The position numbers were made by a program, and so were the translations under genes. The notes beneath the pieces are model-generated. The model searched no databases, had not been told where the DNA came from, and saw only the letters and a program-made list of their open reading frames with translations. A DNA stretch of 35,069 bases, taken from contig QHSZ01000025.1 in NCBI GenBank assembly GCA_003220595.1, positions 1 to 35,069 on the forward strand, written 5' to 3'. Positions within the stretch are counted from its first letter, which is position 1. Each line of letters begins with the position of its first letter. Positions 8,843 to 17,813 of the stretch are shown one piece after another. Source of the DNA: Candidatus Rokuibacteriota bacterium. GTDB lineage: Bacteria > Methylomirabilota > Methylomirabilia > Rokubacteriales > CSP1-6.

Positions 8843-9712
8843 ATGCTTGCCCAGCAGATCGTCAGCGGACTCGCCACCGGCAGCCTCTACGCCCTCACGG
8901 CGATCGGCATCGTCCTCATCTTCCGCAACACCCGGACGATCAACCTGGCGCAGGGCGACTTCAGCATGATCGGTGCCTTCGTCGCGCTCGTCATCCTCGA
9001 ACACTCCGGCGGCAGCCTCGTCGTCGCGACGCTCGTGACGATCGTCGCCGTCACCGCCCTCGCTGTCGTCGTCGAGCGACTCATCATGCGCCCCATCGAG
9101 GGCTCGGACTGGCTCACGCTCTTCACGGCGACGCTCGGCGTCTTCTACATCCTGCACGGGGTGGCCGGCTGGATCTGGGGCCGCGACACCAAGTCGTTCC
9201 CCGCGCTGTTCTCGAGCGCCCCCCTGTCCATCGGCGGCACCCTGATCAGCCAGGCGCACCTCTTCAACATCCTGGTGGCGGCGGTGGTCGGCGGCATCCT
9301 CTACCTGTTCTTCCGCTTCACGAAGCCGGGGATCGCGATGCGGGCGATCACCGAGGACCCGGTGGCCGCCCAGCTCATGGGGATCCCGGTGCGCTCGATC
9401 GTGCTCCTCACCTGGGCCGTCGGGGGGGTGCTCGCCGCCATCAGCGGCATCCTCCTCGCGCCGCTCGTGTATGTCAGCACGCAGATGATGGACGGCGTCC
9501 TTGTGAAGGGATACGTCGGCGCGGTCTTCGGCGGGCTCTACTCGCTGCCCGGCGCCGTCATCGGCTCGCTGATCATCGGCGTGGCGGAGAACCTCGCGGG
9601 CGGCTATCTCGGCGCGCAGTACAAGGTCACCATCGCCTTTGTCCTCATCGTGCTCGTCCTCGCGCTGAAGCCGCGCGGGCTCTTCGGCGGCAAGGCGCGC
9701 CGGGAGATCTAG
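8843..9712 (+). CDS. livH: Branched-chain amino acid-type ABC transporter permease (LivH)
   Basis: MLAQQIVSGLATGSLYALTAIGIVLIFRNTRTINLAQGDF... Confidence 0.9.
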   Translation: MLAQQIVSGLATGSLYALTAIGIVLIFRNTRTINLAQGDFSMIGAFVALVILEHSGGSLVVATLVTIVAVTALAVVVERLIMRPIEGSDWLTLFTATLGVFYILHGVAGWIWGRDTKSFPALFSSAPLSIGGTLISQAHLFNILVAAVVGGILYLFFRFTKPGIAMRAITEDPVAAQLMGIPVRSIVLLTWAVGGVLAAISGILLAPLVYVSTQMMDGVLVKGYVGAVFGGLYSLPGAVIGSLIIGVAENLAGGYLGAQYKVTIAFVLIVLVLALKPRGLFGGKARREI

Positions 9713-10702
9713 GTGTCCGAGCGTGGCTGGCAGATCACGCTCACGTTCCTCGCCTTCGGCGCGCTCCTCGCGCTGCCGGCCGCCATCCCGAGCTTTTACG
9801 CGAGCCTGCTGGCCTTCATGTTCACGTACGTGATCGCCGCCGTCGGGGTGAACCTCCTCACCGGCTACACCGGCCTCGTCACCGTCGGCCACGGCGGCTT
9901 CTTCGCGATCGGCGCCTACACGACCGCGCTCATGGCGAAGCACCTCGGAACCTCGGTCGTGCCCGGGCTCGTCGCGGGCACCGTCCTGGCCGGCATCGTC
10001 GGCTTCGGCCTGGGCATCATCTGTCTGCGTTTGGGCGGCGCCTTTCTCGCGATCGCGACCCTCGGCTTCGCGCTGGCGGTCGGCGCCGTCCTCAACAACT
10101 GGTCGATCTTCGAGGGGCGCGAGGGCATCCAGCTCGGCAAGAACTCCGTCGCCGGCCTCGGCATCAAGGACGTCGGCTTCTACTACGTCGGGCTCGCCGT
10201 GATGGCCATCGTCATGCTGGCCTCGTGGAGCATCATCCGCTCGGGCGTGGGCCGCGCCTTCGTCGCCATGCGGGATTCCGAGCGTGCCGCCGAGGCCATG
10301 GGCATCAACCTCCGGTTGTACAAGACGGTGGCGTTCGCGATCAGCGCGGCCATGACGGCGGCGGGAGGCGTGCTCTTCGCCCATCACAACCGGTATGTGT
10401 CCACGGAGACCTTCGGCGACACCTGGCTCTCCGTGGACTTCCTGACGGCGGTCGTGGTCGGTGGCCAGGCGTCGCTCTTCGGCTCGGCCCTCGGCGCCGC
10501 CTTCGTCGTCATGGTCCCGTACTATCTCGGCGAGCTGCGCGACTTCGCCTACGTCTTGAACGGTGTCGCGCTGATCGCCGTACTGGTGTTCGCGCCCGAC
10601 GGCATGGCGGGCGTGCTGGCGCGCCTGCTCCGTCGCGTGCTCGGTCGGACGGCCCGGGAGGTCGCCCCGGTCGTGGACCCGGTGTCGGTGGGGAGGGGCT
10701 AG
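9713..10702 (+). CDS. livM: Branched-chain amino acid-type ABC transporter permease (LivM)
   Basis: GTG start; YVIAAVGVNLLTGYTGLVTVGHGGFFAIGAYTTA typical LivM signature. Confidence 0.9.
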   Translation: MSERGWQITLTFLAFGALLALPAAIPSFYASLLAFMFTYVIAAVGVNLLTGYTGLVTVGHGGFFAIGAYTTALMAKHLGTSVVPGLVAGTVLAGIVGFGLGIICLRLGGAFLAIATLGFALAVGAVLNNWSIFEGREGIQLGKNSVAGLGIKDVGFYYVGLAVMAIVMLASWSIIRSGVGRAFVAMRDSERAAEAMGINLRLYKTVAFAISAAMTAAGGVLFAHHNRYVSTETFGDTWLSVDFLTAVVVGGQASLFGSALGAAFVVMVPYYLGELRDFAYVLNGVALIAVLVFAPDGMAGVLARLLRRVLGRTAREVAPVVDPVSVGRG

Positions 10703-10705
10703 GCC

Positions 10706-11479
10706 ATGGACCTGCTCAGCGCGCGCGGCGTGCACGTGCACTTCGGGGGCCTGCGCGCTCTCGACGGGGTCGACCTGAGCGTCCCGCCTGGCAGCATCTA
10801 CGGGCTGATCGGACCGAACGGCGCCGGCAAGACGACGCTGTTCAACTGCATCAGCCGCTTCCAGCCCTACTCGGCCGGGGCCATCCACTATCGAGGCCGC
10901 GACCTCGGCGCGCTCGGCCCGCACGACGCGATGGGCCTCGGCATGGCGCGCACGTTCCAGAACATCAACCTCTTCCGCTCGCGCTCGACCCTCGACAACA
11001 TCCTGATCGGGATGCATGCCCGGCTCGGCAATCCGCTGGCCGCGATGCTCTCGCTCCCGTCCGGGCGCCGGCGGGAGGGGGCGCTGCGTGGACGGGCGCG
11101 TCAGATGGCCGAGATGTTCGGGCTCACGGACGTGCTCGACCAGCAGGTGGTCCACCTGCCATTCGGGTACCAGAAGCGGGTCGAGCTCGCGCGCGCGCTG
11201 GCCTCCGAGCCGACGCTGCTGCTCCTCGACGAGCCGGTCGCCGGCTGCAATGAGGAAGAGACGCGGGAGCTCTGCGAGATCGTGCGCGCGATCAACCGGG
11301 ACCTCAACGTCACCGTCCTCGTGGTCGAGCACGACATGTCGCTCGTCCGCGCGATCTGCGACGAAGTCACGGTGCTCGACTTCGGGCGCAACATCGCCCG
11401 CGGCGCTCCCGTGGAGATCCTGAATCACCCGGCGGTGGTGGAGGCGTACCTGGGCGAGACGGTAGCGCCGCATGCTTAG
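10706..11479 (+). CDS. livG: Branched-chain amino acid-type ABC transporter ATPase (LivG)
   Basis: Walker A GPNGAGKTTLFNCIS, Walker B LLLLDEPVAG, HD loop. Confidence 0.9.
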   Translation: MDLLSARGVHVHFGGLRALDGVDLSVPPGSIYGLIGPNGAGKTTLFNCISRFQPYSAGAIHYRGRDLGALGPHDAMGLGMARTFQNINLFRSRSTLDNILIGMHARLGNPLAAMLSLPSGRRREGALRGRARQMAEMFGLTDVLDQQVVHLPFGYQKRVELARALASEPTLLLLDEPVAGCNEEETRELCEIVRAINRDLNVTVLVVEHDMSLVRAICDEVTVLDFGRNIARGAPVEILNHPAVVEAYLGETVAPHA

Positions 11480-12182
11480 CCTGGAGGCCGTCGAGGTCGG
11501 CTACGGTCAGATCAAGGCGCTGAAGGGGATCACGCTGAGGGTCAGCGACGGCCAGATCGTCGCGCTGCTCGGCGCCAACGGCGCCGGGAAGACGACCGCG
11601 CTCCGCGCGATTTCGGGGCTTCTGCGCACCTCGGCGGGAAGCATCAGCGTCGACGCCGTGCGCCTCGATCGGCTGGCGCCCGAGGAGATCGTGCGCCGCG
11701 GCGTGGTGCAGGTCCCGGAAGGGCGGCGGGTCTTCGCGGGGTTGTCGGTGCTCGAGAACCTCCGCATGGGAGCGTACTGCCGCGACGGGAGCATCGCGGA
11801 CGACCTCGAGCGCGTGTACCGCTATTTCCCGGTGCTCGGCCAGCGCCGCCGGCAGGCCGGCGGCTCGCTCTCGGGCGGCGAGCAGCAGATGCTCGCCATC
11901 GGACGCGCGCTCATGGCGCGGCCCAAGGTGCTGCTGCTCGACGAGCCGTCGCTCGGCCTCGCGCCCAAGCTGGTCGCGGAGATTCTCAAGATCATCCGCA
12001 CCATCAACGCGGACGGTGTCACCGTGCTCCTGGTGGAGCAGAACGCGTATCAGGCGCTGTCGATCGCCCACTACTCGTACGTGCTCCGGGTGGGCCGGGT
12101 GGTGCTGGAGGGCACGGCGGAGGAGCTCAAGGACCGCAACGATGTCGTGCGGTCGTACCTCGGCCGACAGGCGGCGGGGTAG
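11472..12182 (+). CDS. livF: Branched-chain amino acid-type ABC transporter ATPase (LivF)
   Basis: GANGAGKTTALRAISG, SLSGGEQQMLAIGRALM, LLLLDEPSLGLAP. Confidence 0.9.
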   Translation: MLSLEAVEVGYGQIKALKGITLRVSDGQIVALLGANGAGKTTALRAISGLLRTSAGSISVDAVRLDRLAPEEIVRRGVVQVPEGRRVFAGLSVLENLRMGAYCRDGSIADDLERVYRYFPVLGQRRRQAGGSLSGGEQQMLAIGRALMARPKVLLLDEPSLGLAPKLVAEILKIIRTINADGVTVLLVEQNAYQALSIAHYSYVLRVGRVVLEGTAEELKDRNDVVRSYLGRQAAG

Positions 12183-12216
12183 GCTGGCAATGCTCGAAAC
12201 GGAGGAGGGTCGGCTC

Positions 12217-13407
12217 ATGCGCAGACGGTTGATGGTGGCGATCGTGACGTGCCTCGCAGCGGCCTCGGTGACGCTCGTCGACACCGCGCGCGCCCAGGCG
12301 CCCGGGGTCAGCGACAAGGAGATCTTGCTCTGCTCCTATCAGCCGATGACCGGCAAGGAGTCGACGTACTTCCGTATGGGGAAGGGTGCGGACGTCTGGT
12401 ACAAGCACGTGAATGAGCAGGGCGGCGTGCATGGCCGGAAGATCAACTTCAAGATGGTCGACGATCAGTACAACCCGTCGCGGACCACGGTCGTCGTGAA
12501 GGAGTTCGTCGAGCGCGACAACTGCTTCGCGATCGCCAACCCGCTGGGCTCGGCGCCGACCGCGGCCGTCATCGACTACATCACCGAGAACAAGGTGCCG
12601 CTCATCGGGGCGGGCACCGGCGCGGCCAAGAACCTCGAGTACCCGTCCAGGTACGTGTTCCCGCTCTATCCGAGCTACAAGACCGAGGGGCAGGACCTCG
12701 TCCGGTTCGCCAAGGAGGAGCTCGGCGGCAAGACGGTGTCGCTCCTCTACCAGAACGATCCCTCCGGCAAGACCCACATCGAGGGCGTCGAATCGGTGCT
12801 CTCGAAGTACGGCGTGCAGCTTGTGGCCAAGGAGCCGTACGAGAAGAATGAGCTGGACGTCAGCGCCCAGGTCATCAAGATGAAGGCGCTGAACCCGGAC
12901 GTCCACCTGTGCTCCTGCGCCCCCGAGCACGCGGCACGGTTCTTCACGGAGCGGCAGAAGCTCGGCTGGAAGGCGCCGGTCGTCGTCGTGTTCTTCGGAC
13001 AGAGCCCGAAGGTGGTCGAGCTCGCGGGCAAGGAGGCGGTCGAGGGCGCCTACTTCAGCACGATCTTCCGCCGTCCGAGCTCCCCGGACCCGCAGATGCG
13101 GCAGTTCGTCAGCCTGCTCAAGAAGTACTACCCGAACGAGGAGCCCGACGCGATTCACATGTGGGGCTACGCGGGCGCCCAGGTCGTGACGGAGGCCCTC
13201 GGCCGACTGCCGCGGGAGACGAGCAAGATCACGCGCGACGCCCTGGTCGAATCGCTCGAGACGATCCGCGACTGGAAGGGCGGCCTGATCCCGAGCGTCA
13301 CGATCGGCAAGGGCAACGCGCCCGAGCACTTCCTCATTCGTGAGATGTCGTGGCTCCAGGTGAAGAACGGCGACTTCGAGGTGTTCACGCCGAAGTGGAT
13401 GAAGTAG
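12217..13407 (+). CDS. ABC transporter substrate-binding protein (LivK-like, periplasmic)
   Basis: SD-like GGAGGAGG then MRRRLMVAIVTCLAAASVTLVDTARA signal peptide; type I periplasmic binding fold (GVSDKEILLCSYQPMTGKEST...). Confidence 0.88.
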   Translation: MRRRLMVAIVTCLAAASVTLVDTARAQAPGVSDKEILLCSYQPMTGKESTYFRMGKGADVWYKHVNEQGGVHGRKINFKMVDDQYNPSRTTVVVKEFVERDNCFAIANPLGSAPTAAVIDYITENKVPLIGAGTGAAKNLEYPSRYVFPLYPSYKTEGQDLVRFAKEELGGKTVSLLYQNDPSGKTHIEGVESVLSKYGVQLVAKEPYEKNELDVSAQVIKMKALNPDVHLCSCAPEHAARFFTERQKLGWKAPVVVVFFGQSPKVVELAGKEAVEGAYFSTIFRRPSSPDPQMRQFVSLLKKYYPNEEPDAIHMWGYAGAQVVTEALGRLPRETSKITRDALVESLETIRDWKGGLIPSVTIGKGNAPEHFLIREMSWLQVKNGDFEVFTPKWMK

Positions 13408-13432
13408 CCGCGCACGGGGACATGCGGGACGC

Positions 13433-15529
13433 ATGAAGGAGACGGCCGGGACGACCGAGGCGCTGGAACGACTCCGGGATGCGGAGATGACGCCCGGGAT
13501 CTGCTACGTGTGTCCGTGGACCTGCCCGACGGAGGTGTACACGCGGAAGGGCGAGATCGTGTATGTCCGCGGGAACACGCGGGCGTCGACGAAGGGCTCC
13601 CGGTGTGTGAAGGGCGAAGCCAGTCACGTCCTGGCGAAGGACGACAACCGTCTGAAGCATCCGATGCGGCGCGTCGGGCCCAGCCGCTTCGAGCGCATCA
13701 CGTGGGACGAGGCGCTCACGCAGATCGCGCGAAAGCTCACCGGCATCAAGGCGACGTACGGGCCCGAGGCGGTCGCGTATCTCTGGCACGTCGATCCCAA
13801 CAGCGTCTTCGCCCAGCTCTTCCTGACCGAGTGCTACGGGACGCCGAACTACTATGGCCACACGTCCGCCTGCGAGCAAGACCGCCGCCTGGCCGCCCTC
13901 ACGGTGCTCGGCCACGTTTTCCCGGTGCACGACTATGAGAACGCGAAGTTCATCATGCTACTCGGTATCAACATGCTGGGCGCGAACCAGAATCTCTTCG
14001 AGAGCCGAGGCCTCCTGGCCGCCGTCGCCAAGGGGGCGCGCCTCGTCGTGGTCGATCCCGCCTTCACGGCGACCGCGGAGAAGGCGAGCGAGTGGATCCC
14101 GATCGCGCCGGGGACGGACGGCGCGCTGCTCTTCGCCATGGCCCACGTGATCGTGCAGGACAAGCTCTACGACGAGGCGTTCTGCCGTCAATGGACGCAC
14201 GGCTTCGACGAGTTCTGTCGCCACGTGGTCGCGCGGGGCTATACCCCGGAGTGGGCGGCGGGGATCACCGACGTGCCCGCGGACAAAATCCGCCGGCTAG
14301 CGCGTGAATTTGCAACGACACGGCCGGCGATGCTCGAGACCTTCAAGGGGCTCGGCAACTACGCCAACGGGCTCGACGCGTCGCGGGTGGTCTACATCCT
14401 CGACGCCTTGACGGGGCAGGTGGACGGGCCGGGCAACCTGATCCTCAAGGACTGGGCGCCGCTGCAGCCGCCGCTCACCATCCCCGAGGCGCGCAAGACG
14501 AAGCCCGGCAAGCCGCCGCTCCACGTCGCGATGGGCTATCCTCTGGCGCCGGACCTGCCGACGCAGCTGCTGCCGAAGGCCATCCTGGAAGGCACGCCCT
14601 ATCCCGTCAAGGCGCTCTTCTTCCAGTGCACGAACCCGGTCATGAGCGAGCCGAACACGGCCCTGTACCGCAAGGCAGTGCAGGCGCTCGAGCTCTCCGT
14701 CGCGATCGACACCTATTTCAGCGAGACGGCGGCCGAGTGCGAGTTCGTGCTGCCGGAGGCCTCCTTCTACGAGCGCGCGGAGATCCGCCAGAGCCTGGCC
14801 ATGCCCCCGGAGGCGATCATCTGCGTGCCCGCCCTCGCTGCGTACCACGAGGCGAGGCCCGTGTACGACATCGTCCGCGGGCTCGCGGAGAAGATGGGCT
14901 ACGGGGACCTGTTCCGGTGGAACTCGTGGGAGGAGTGGGGACGGCGGATCATCAAGGACCTGCCGACCGACCTCGACACGCTGAAGAAAACGGGCTTCTG
15001 GTCGGGCGAGCTCACGTACCACAAATACACGCGGACCGGCTTCGCCACGCCGACGGGCAAGATCGAGCTGATGTCCGAGGCGTTCGCCAAGCACGGCTAC
15101 AACGCGCTGCCGGAATACCGCGATCGCCAGGTCATTCCGGACGAGGCCTATCCGTTCCAGCTCATCAACAGCAAGTTCGAGATGCACTGCAACCTCACGA
15201 CGCAGAACAACCCGATCCTCCTCAGAATCCGCGGCGAGAACTGGGCGGAGCTCAACACCAGCGATGCGGCGCGCCTCGGCATCCGGGACGGCGACCGCAT
15301 CGAGGTCGCCTCGCCGCAGGCGGCGGTGACCATCAAGGCCAAGGTGCGTGCCGGGATCCGCCCGGGCGTCGTCTGCGTTCGCCACGGGCACGGCTTCGGT
15401 CACTGGCAGGGAATCGCCAAGGGCCGGGGCACGCACATCAATCCGATTCTCGGCACGAACGTGAATCCGATCTCGGGTGGGATCGGCTACAACGAGTGCA
15501 AGGTGCGGATCAGAAAGGTGTCGGGCTGA
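13433..15529 (+). CDS. Molybdopterin-dependent oxidoreductase, DMSO reductase superfamily (Psr/Phs-like)
   Basis: CYVCPWTCPTEV...SRCVKG (CxxCxxxC...C [4Fe-4S]); molybdopterin dinucleotide-binding C-terminus (RHGHGFGHWQG). No signal peptide seen. Confidence 0.85.
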   Translation: MKETAGTTEALERLRDAEMTPGICYVCPWTCPTEVYTRKGEIVYVRGNTRASTKGSRCVKGEASHVLAKDDNRLKHPMRRVGPSRFERITWDEALTQIARKLTGIKATYGPEAVAYLWHVDPNSVFAQLFLTECYGTPNYYGHTSACEQDRRLAALTVLGHVFPVHDYENAKFIMLLGINMLGANQNLFESRGLLAAVAKGARLVVVDPAFTATAEKASEWIPIAPGTDGALLFAMAHVIVQDKLYDEAFCRQWTHGFDEFCRHVVARGYTPEWAAGITDVPADKIRRLAREFATTRPAMLETFKGLGNYANGLDASRVVYILDALTGQVDGPGNLILKDWAPLQPPLTIPEARKTKPGKPPLHVAMGYPLAPDLPTQLLPKAILEGTPYPVKALFFQCTNPVMSEPNTALYRKAVQALELSVAIDTYFSETAAECEFVLPEASFYERAEIRQSLAMPPEAIICVPALAAYHEARPVYDIVRGLAEKMGYGDLFRWNSWEEWGRRIIKDLPTDLDTLKKTGFWSGELTYHKYTRTGFATPTGKIELMSEAFAKHGYNALPEYRDRQVIPDEAYPFQLINSKFEMHCNLTTQNNPILLRIRGENWAELNTSDAARLGIRDGDRIEVASPQAAVTIKAKVRAGIRPGVVCVRHGHGFGHWQGIAKGRGTHINPILGTNVNPISGGIGYNECKVRIRKVSG

Positions 15530-16041
15530 TGGGTACCAGAGGCTGGCTCTTCGACATCGGCAAGTGCACCGGCTGTCACGCATGCGAGGTCGCGTGCGCG
15601 ACGTGGAACGCGACCGGCGCCGTCTCCTGGCGGCAGATCGTCAAGATCGAGACCGGCGTCTACCCAAACGTCGGCACCCGCAACCTCTCGATGCCTTGTC
15701 TGCACTGCGACCATGCGCCGTGTCTACAGGCCTGTCCCGTCGCCGCCATCACGAAGCGCGACGACGGCGTCGTGCTGGTCGATCAGGCGAAATGCGTAGG
15801 CTGCATGTTCTGTTTCTGGGCGTGTCCCTTCGGCGTCCCACAATTCGGCGCCGAGGGCAAGATGTCGAAGTGCACGTTCTGCGCCGACCGCCCCGCCGAG
15901 CTGCCACGGGCGTGCGAGGAAGTGTGTCCAACGAAGGCTATCCTCAGCGGTGAGATGCACGAGCTGGAAGCGCTTGCGGCGCGGTCGGGTGGTGAACGGG
16001 TGGGCGGCCCCGCGGGGCCAGCGATGTTCGTGATCCGCTAG
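15529..16041 (+). CDS. 4Fe-4S ferredoxin-type electron transfer subunit (PsrB/DmsB-like)
   Basis: Multiple Cys motifs: CTGCHACEVAC, CLHCDHAPCLQACP, CVGCMFCFWACPFG, CTFC...CEEVCP; ATG overlaps the upstream TGA. Confidence 0.88.
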   Translation: MGTRGWLFDIGKCTGCHACEVACATWNATGAVSWRQIVKIETGVYPNVGTRNLSMPCLHCDHAPCLQACPVAAITKRDDGVVLVDQAKCVGCMFCFWACPFGVPQFGAEGKMSKCTFCADRPAELPRACEEVCPTKAILSGEMHELEALAARSGGERVGGPAGPAMFVIR

Positions 16042-16050
16042 GAGGCGGCA

Positions 16051-16848
16051 ATGACCCGCATGGCGGTGTTCTGGATCCTGATCCCGCTGTTCATCGGCGT
16101 CCTCTTCATCGGCCTCTACCGCAATCTGCTGGCGAAGCTCGCCGTGATCTTCGGCGCCAGCGGACGGTTCATCCCATGGGGCGACGTCGACGCGGCCGCG
16201 CTCGGCCAGGCGTACGCGGACGAGGTCGTGTTCCAGCGACGGATCCGCCTGCGCGGTCGAGTGCCCTGGACCCGGCACATCCTGATCTCGTGGGGCTTCT
16301 CCGTGCTCTTCGTCTTCGATATCCTCACCGCGCTCCTGACGAAGTACCTGCCGTCCGAGCCGTTCCTGGACGGCAACGTCGGCTGGCTGTTCCTCAAGTT
16401 CGGGCTGAACCTCTCGGGGATGGTGCTCCTCGTCGGGCTGCTCATCGCCCTGGCCCGGAGCGTGACGACGGCGGGCACCGAGCAAGCCAGGTTCAACGAC
16501 ATGCCGGGCACGGTGTTCCTGCTGCTCGTCGTCGTGACCGGGTTCGTCGCCCAGGGCATGCGGTTCGCGAACGTACCGCCGCAGCCGGGCTACGGATGGG
16601 CGCTGCTCGGCTCCTGGATGGGCGAGGCGATGCGCGCCGGCGCGCCGTACGCCGGCTCGCACGCCTTCGTCTGGGTGACCCACGCGCTCCTGGCGTCGGC
16701 CTTTCTCGCCTACCTCGGGTGGAGCCGCATGATCCACGTCTTCGCCGCGCCGCTCGGCCGCATCTTCTACTCACAGGTCGCGCTGCGGGAGGCCAAGGTG
16801 CGCACCGTCATGGAAGGGCTGCTGAAGCCACGCGCGGGGAGCCGCTGA
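16051..16848 (+). CDS. Membrane cytochrome b subunit (NarI/nitrate-reductase gamma-like)
   Basis: Several TM helices with paired His (RVPWTRHILISWGF; SHAFVWVTHALLA); follows the Fe-S subunit. Confidence 0.7.
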   Translation: MTRMAVFWILIPLFIGVLFIGLYRNLLAKLAVIFGASGRFIPWGDVDAAALGQAYADEVVFQRRIRLRGRVPWTRHILISWGFSVLFVFDILTALLTKYLPSEPFLDGNVGWLFLKFGLNLSGMVLLVGLLIALARSVTTAGTEQARFNDMPGTVFLLLVVVTGFVAQGMRFANVPPQPGYGWALLGSWMGEAMRAGAPYAGSHAFVWVTHALLASAFLAYLGWSRMIHVFAAPLGRIFYSQVALREAKVRTVMEGLLKPRAGSR

Positions 16849-16849
16849 G

Positions 16850-17074
16850 ATGTCGCCGGCGCTGCGCCGGTTCGCCTGGTGGAGCTTCTTCGTCACCGAG
16901 GCCGGCCTCGTGGCGGCCGCGTCCGCGTATGTGGGCGTCGCGACCCGTGACTTCTGGCTGGTGCTGGCCTCCGCCGTCGTCGCCGCGATCGCATACGTCG
17001 TGGCGGTGCTGAGGACGCCGGCGCCCGACCTCGGAGAGGCGACGGCCGCGTCGCGCCGCTGGTTCTGGTTCTAG
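16850..17074 (+). CDS. Small two-TM hypothetical protein
   Basis: MSPALRRFAWWSFFVTEAGLVAAASAYVGVATRDFWLVLASAVVAAIAYVVAVLRT; ATG next to upstream stop. Confidence 0.6.
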   Translation: MSPALRRFAWWSFFVTEAGLVAAASAYVGVATRDFWLVLASAVVAAIAYVVAVLRTPAPDLGEATAASRRWFWF

Positions 17075-17128
17075 ACGCCGTTCCAACCCCCACAAGATAA
17101 AGGGGTTCCGGGGCTCGCCGGGCCCTAC

Positions 17129-17155
17129 GCTGGGGGCCCCATTTCGGCCCCCAGC
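17129..17155. terminator. Strong hairpin in the intergenic region ahead of the C1 operon
   Basis: GCTGGGGGCC-ccatttc-GGCCCCCAGC, perfect 10-bp stem, 7-nt loop; no clear T-tract. Confidence 0.5.
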
Positions 17156-17158
17156 CAA

Positions 17159-17179
17159 GAATATATTTGTTGTATATTC
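17159..17179. promoter_or_regulatory. Putative operator / -10 region, inverted repeat (copy B)
   Basis: GAATATA-tttgttg-TATATTC, perfect 7-bp arms, ends 7 nt before the ATG at 17187; matches copy A. Confidence 0.45.
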
Positions 17180-17186
17180 CAGGGTG

Positions 17187-17804
17187 ATGCCGGTCGAGCG
17201 CTTCGCTCCCGACCCGCCCACGCTCCGCCTGGAGCCGATCCTCCGGTTCCAGCGCTACCGCACCGTCGAGCAGGTCGCCGCCCCCATCCTCGCGGCGGCT
17301 CGGGAGATGATCGCGCTCGCCGAGAAGCTGGCCGTGCCCGAGTTCGCCTTCGCGACGCGAGGCATCGAGCGCGTCACCCCGGAGGGCCTCGGACTCACGG
17401 GAGGCCCGAGCTTCAGCGGACGCTGTTTCGGCACGCACCTCTCGCGGGCCCGCGAGGCGGTCTGCTTCGTGATGACGCTCGGCCCGGCGCTCGACGAGCG
17501 CATCTCGGAGATGGCCGAGGGCGATGAGCTGCTGGAGGCGCTCTTCCTGGACAGCGCGGGCTGGCTGGCGATCGAGGAGGCCGTCCGAGCCTTCCGCTCG
17601 CATCTCGCGGCACGCACGCGGGGTGAGGCGTGCCGCCTGAGCCCCCGGCTGGCGCCGGGCTACCTCGACTGGCCGCTGACCGAGCAGGCACAGCTCTTCT
17701 CGGTGTTCGCCGGGAGCCAACTTCCGGTTCGCCTCAGCGAGTACGCCGTGATGACGCCCAAGAAGTCCCTCTCGGGACTGTTCGGCGTGATTCCTCGCGA
17801 CTAG
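17187..17804 (+). CDS. Stand-alone MetH activation-domain-like protein (B12 reactivation)
   Basis: Length ~205 aa; VCFVMTLGPALDERISEM...LDSAGWLAIEEAV...RLSPRLAPGYLDWPLTEQAQLFSVF...VRLSEYAVMTPKKSLSGLFGVIP, typical of MetH-activation-like proteins. Confidence 0.75.
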   Translation: MPVERFAPDPPTLRLEPILRFQRYRTVEQVAAPILAAAREMIALAEKLAVPEFAFATRGIERVTPEGLGLTGGPSFSGRCFGTHLSRAREAVCFVMTLGPALDERISEMAEGDELLEALFLDSAGWLAIEEAVRAFRSHLAARTRGEACRLSPRLAPGYLDWPLTEQAQLFSVFAGSQLPVRLSEYAVMTPKKSLSGLFGVIPRD

Positions 17805-17813
17805 GAGACCGAC

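Noticed and set aside
8603-11473. 956-aa minus-strand ORF antisense to livHMG
   Set aside because: Composition (E/R/D/H/A-rich) is an antisense GC artefact opposite well-recognised transporter genes.
17075-17186. Cobalamin riboswitch ahead of the C1 operon
   Set aside because: The intergenic is ~110 nt and no B12-box-like consensus was recognised; hairpins alone are insufficient.
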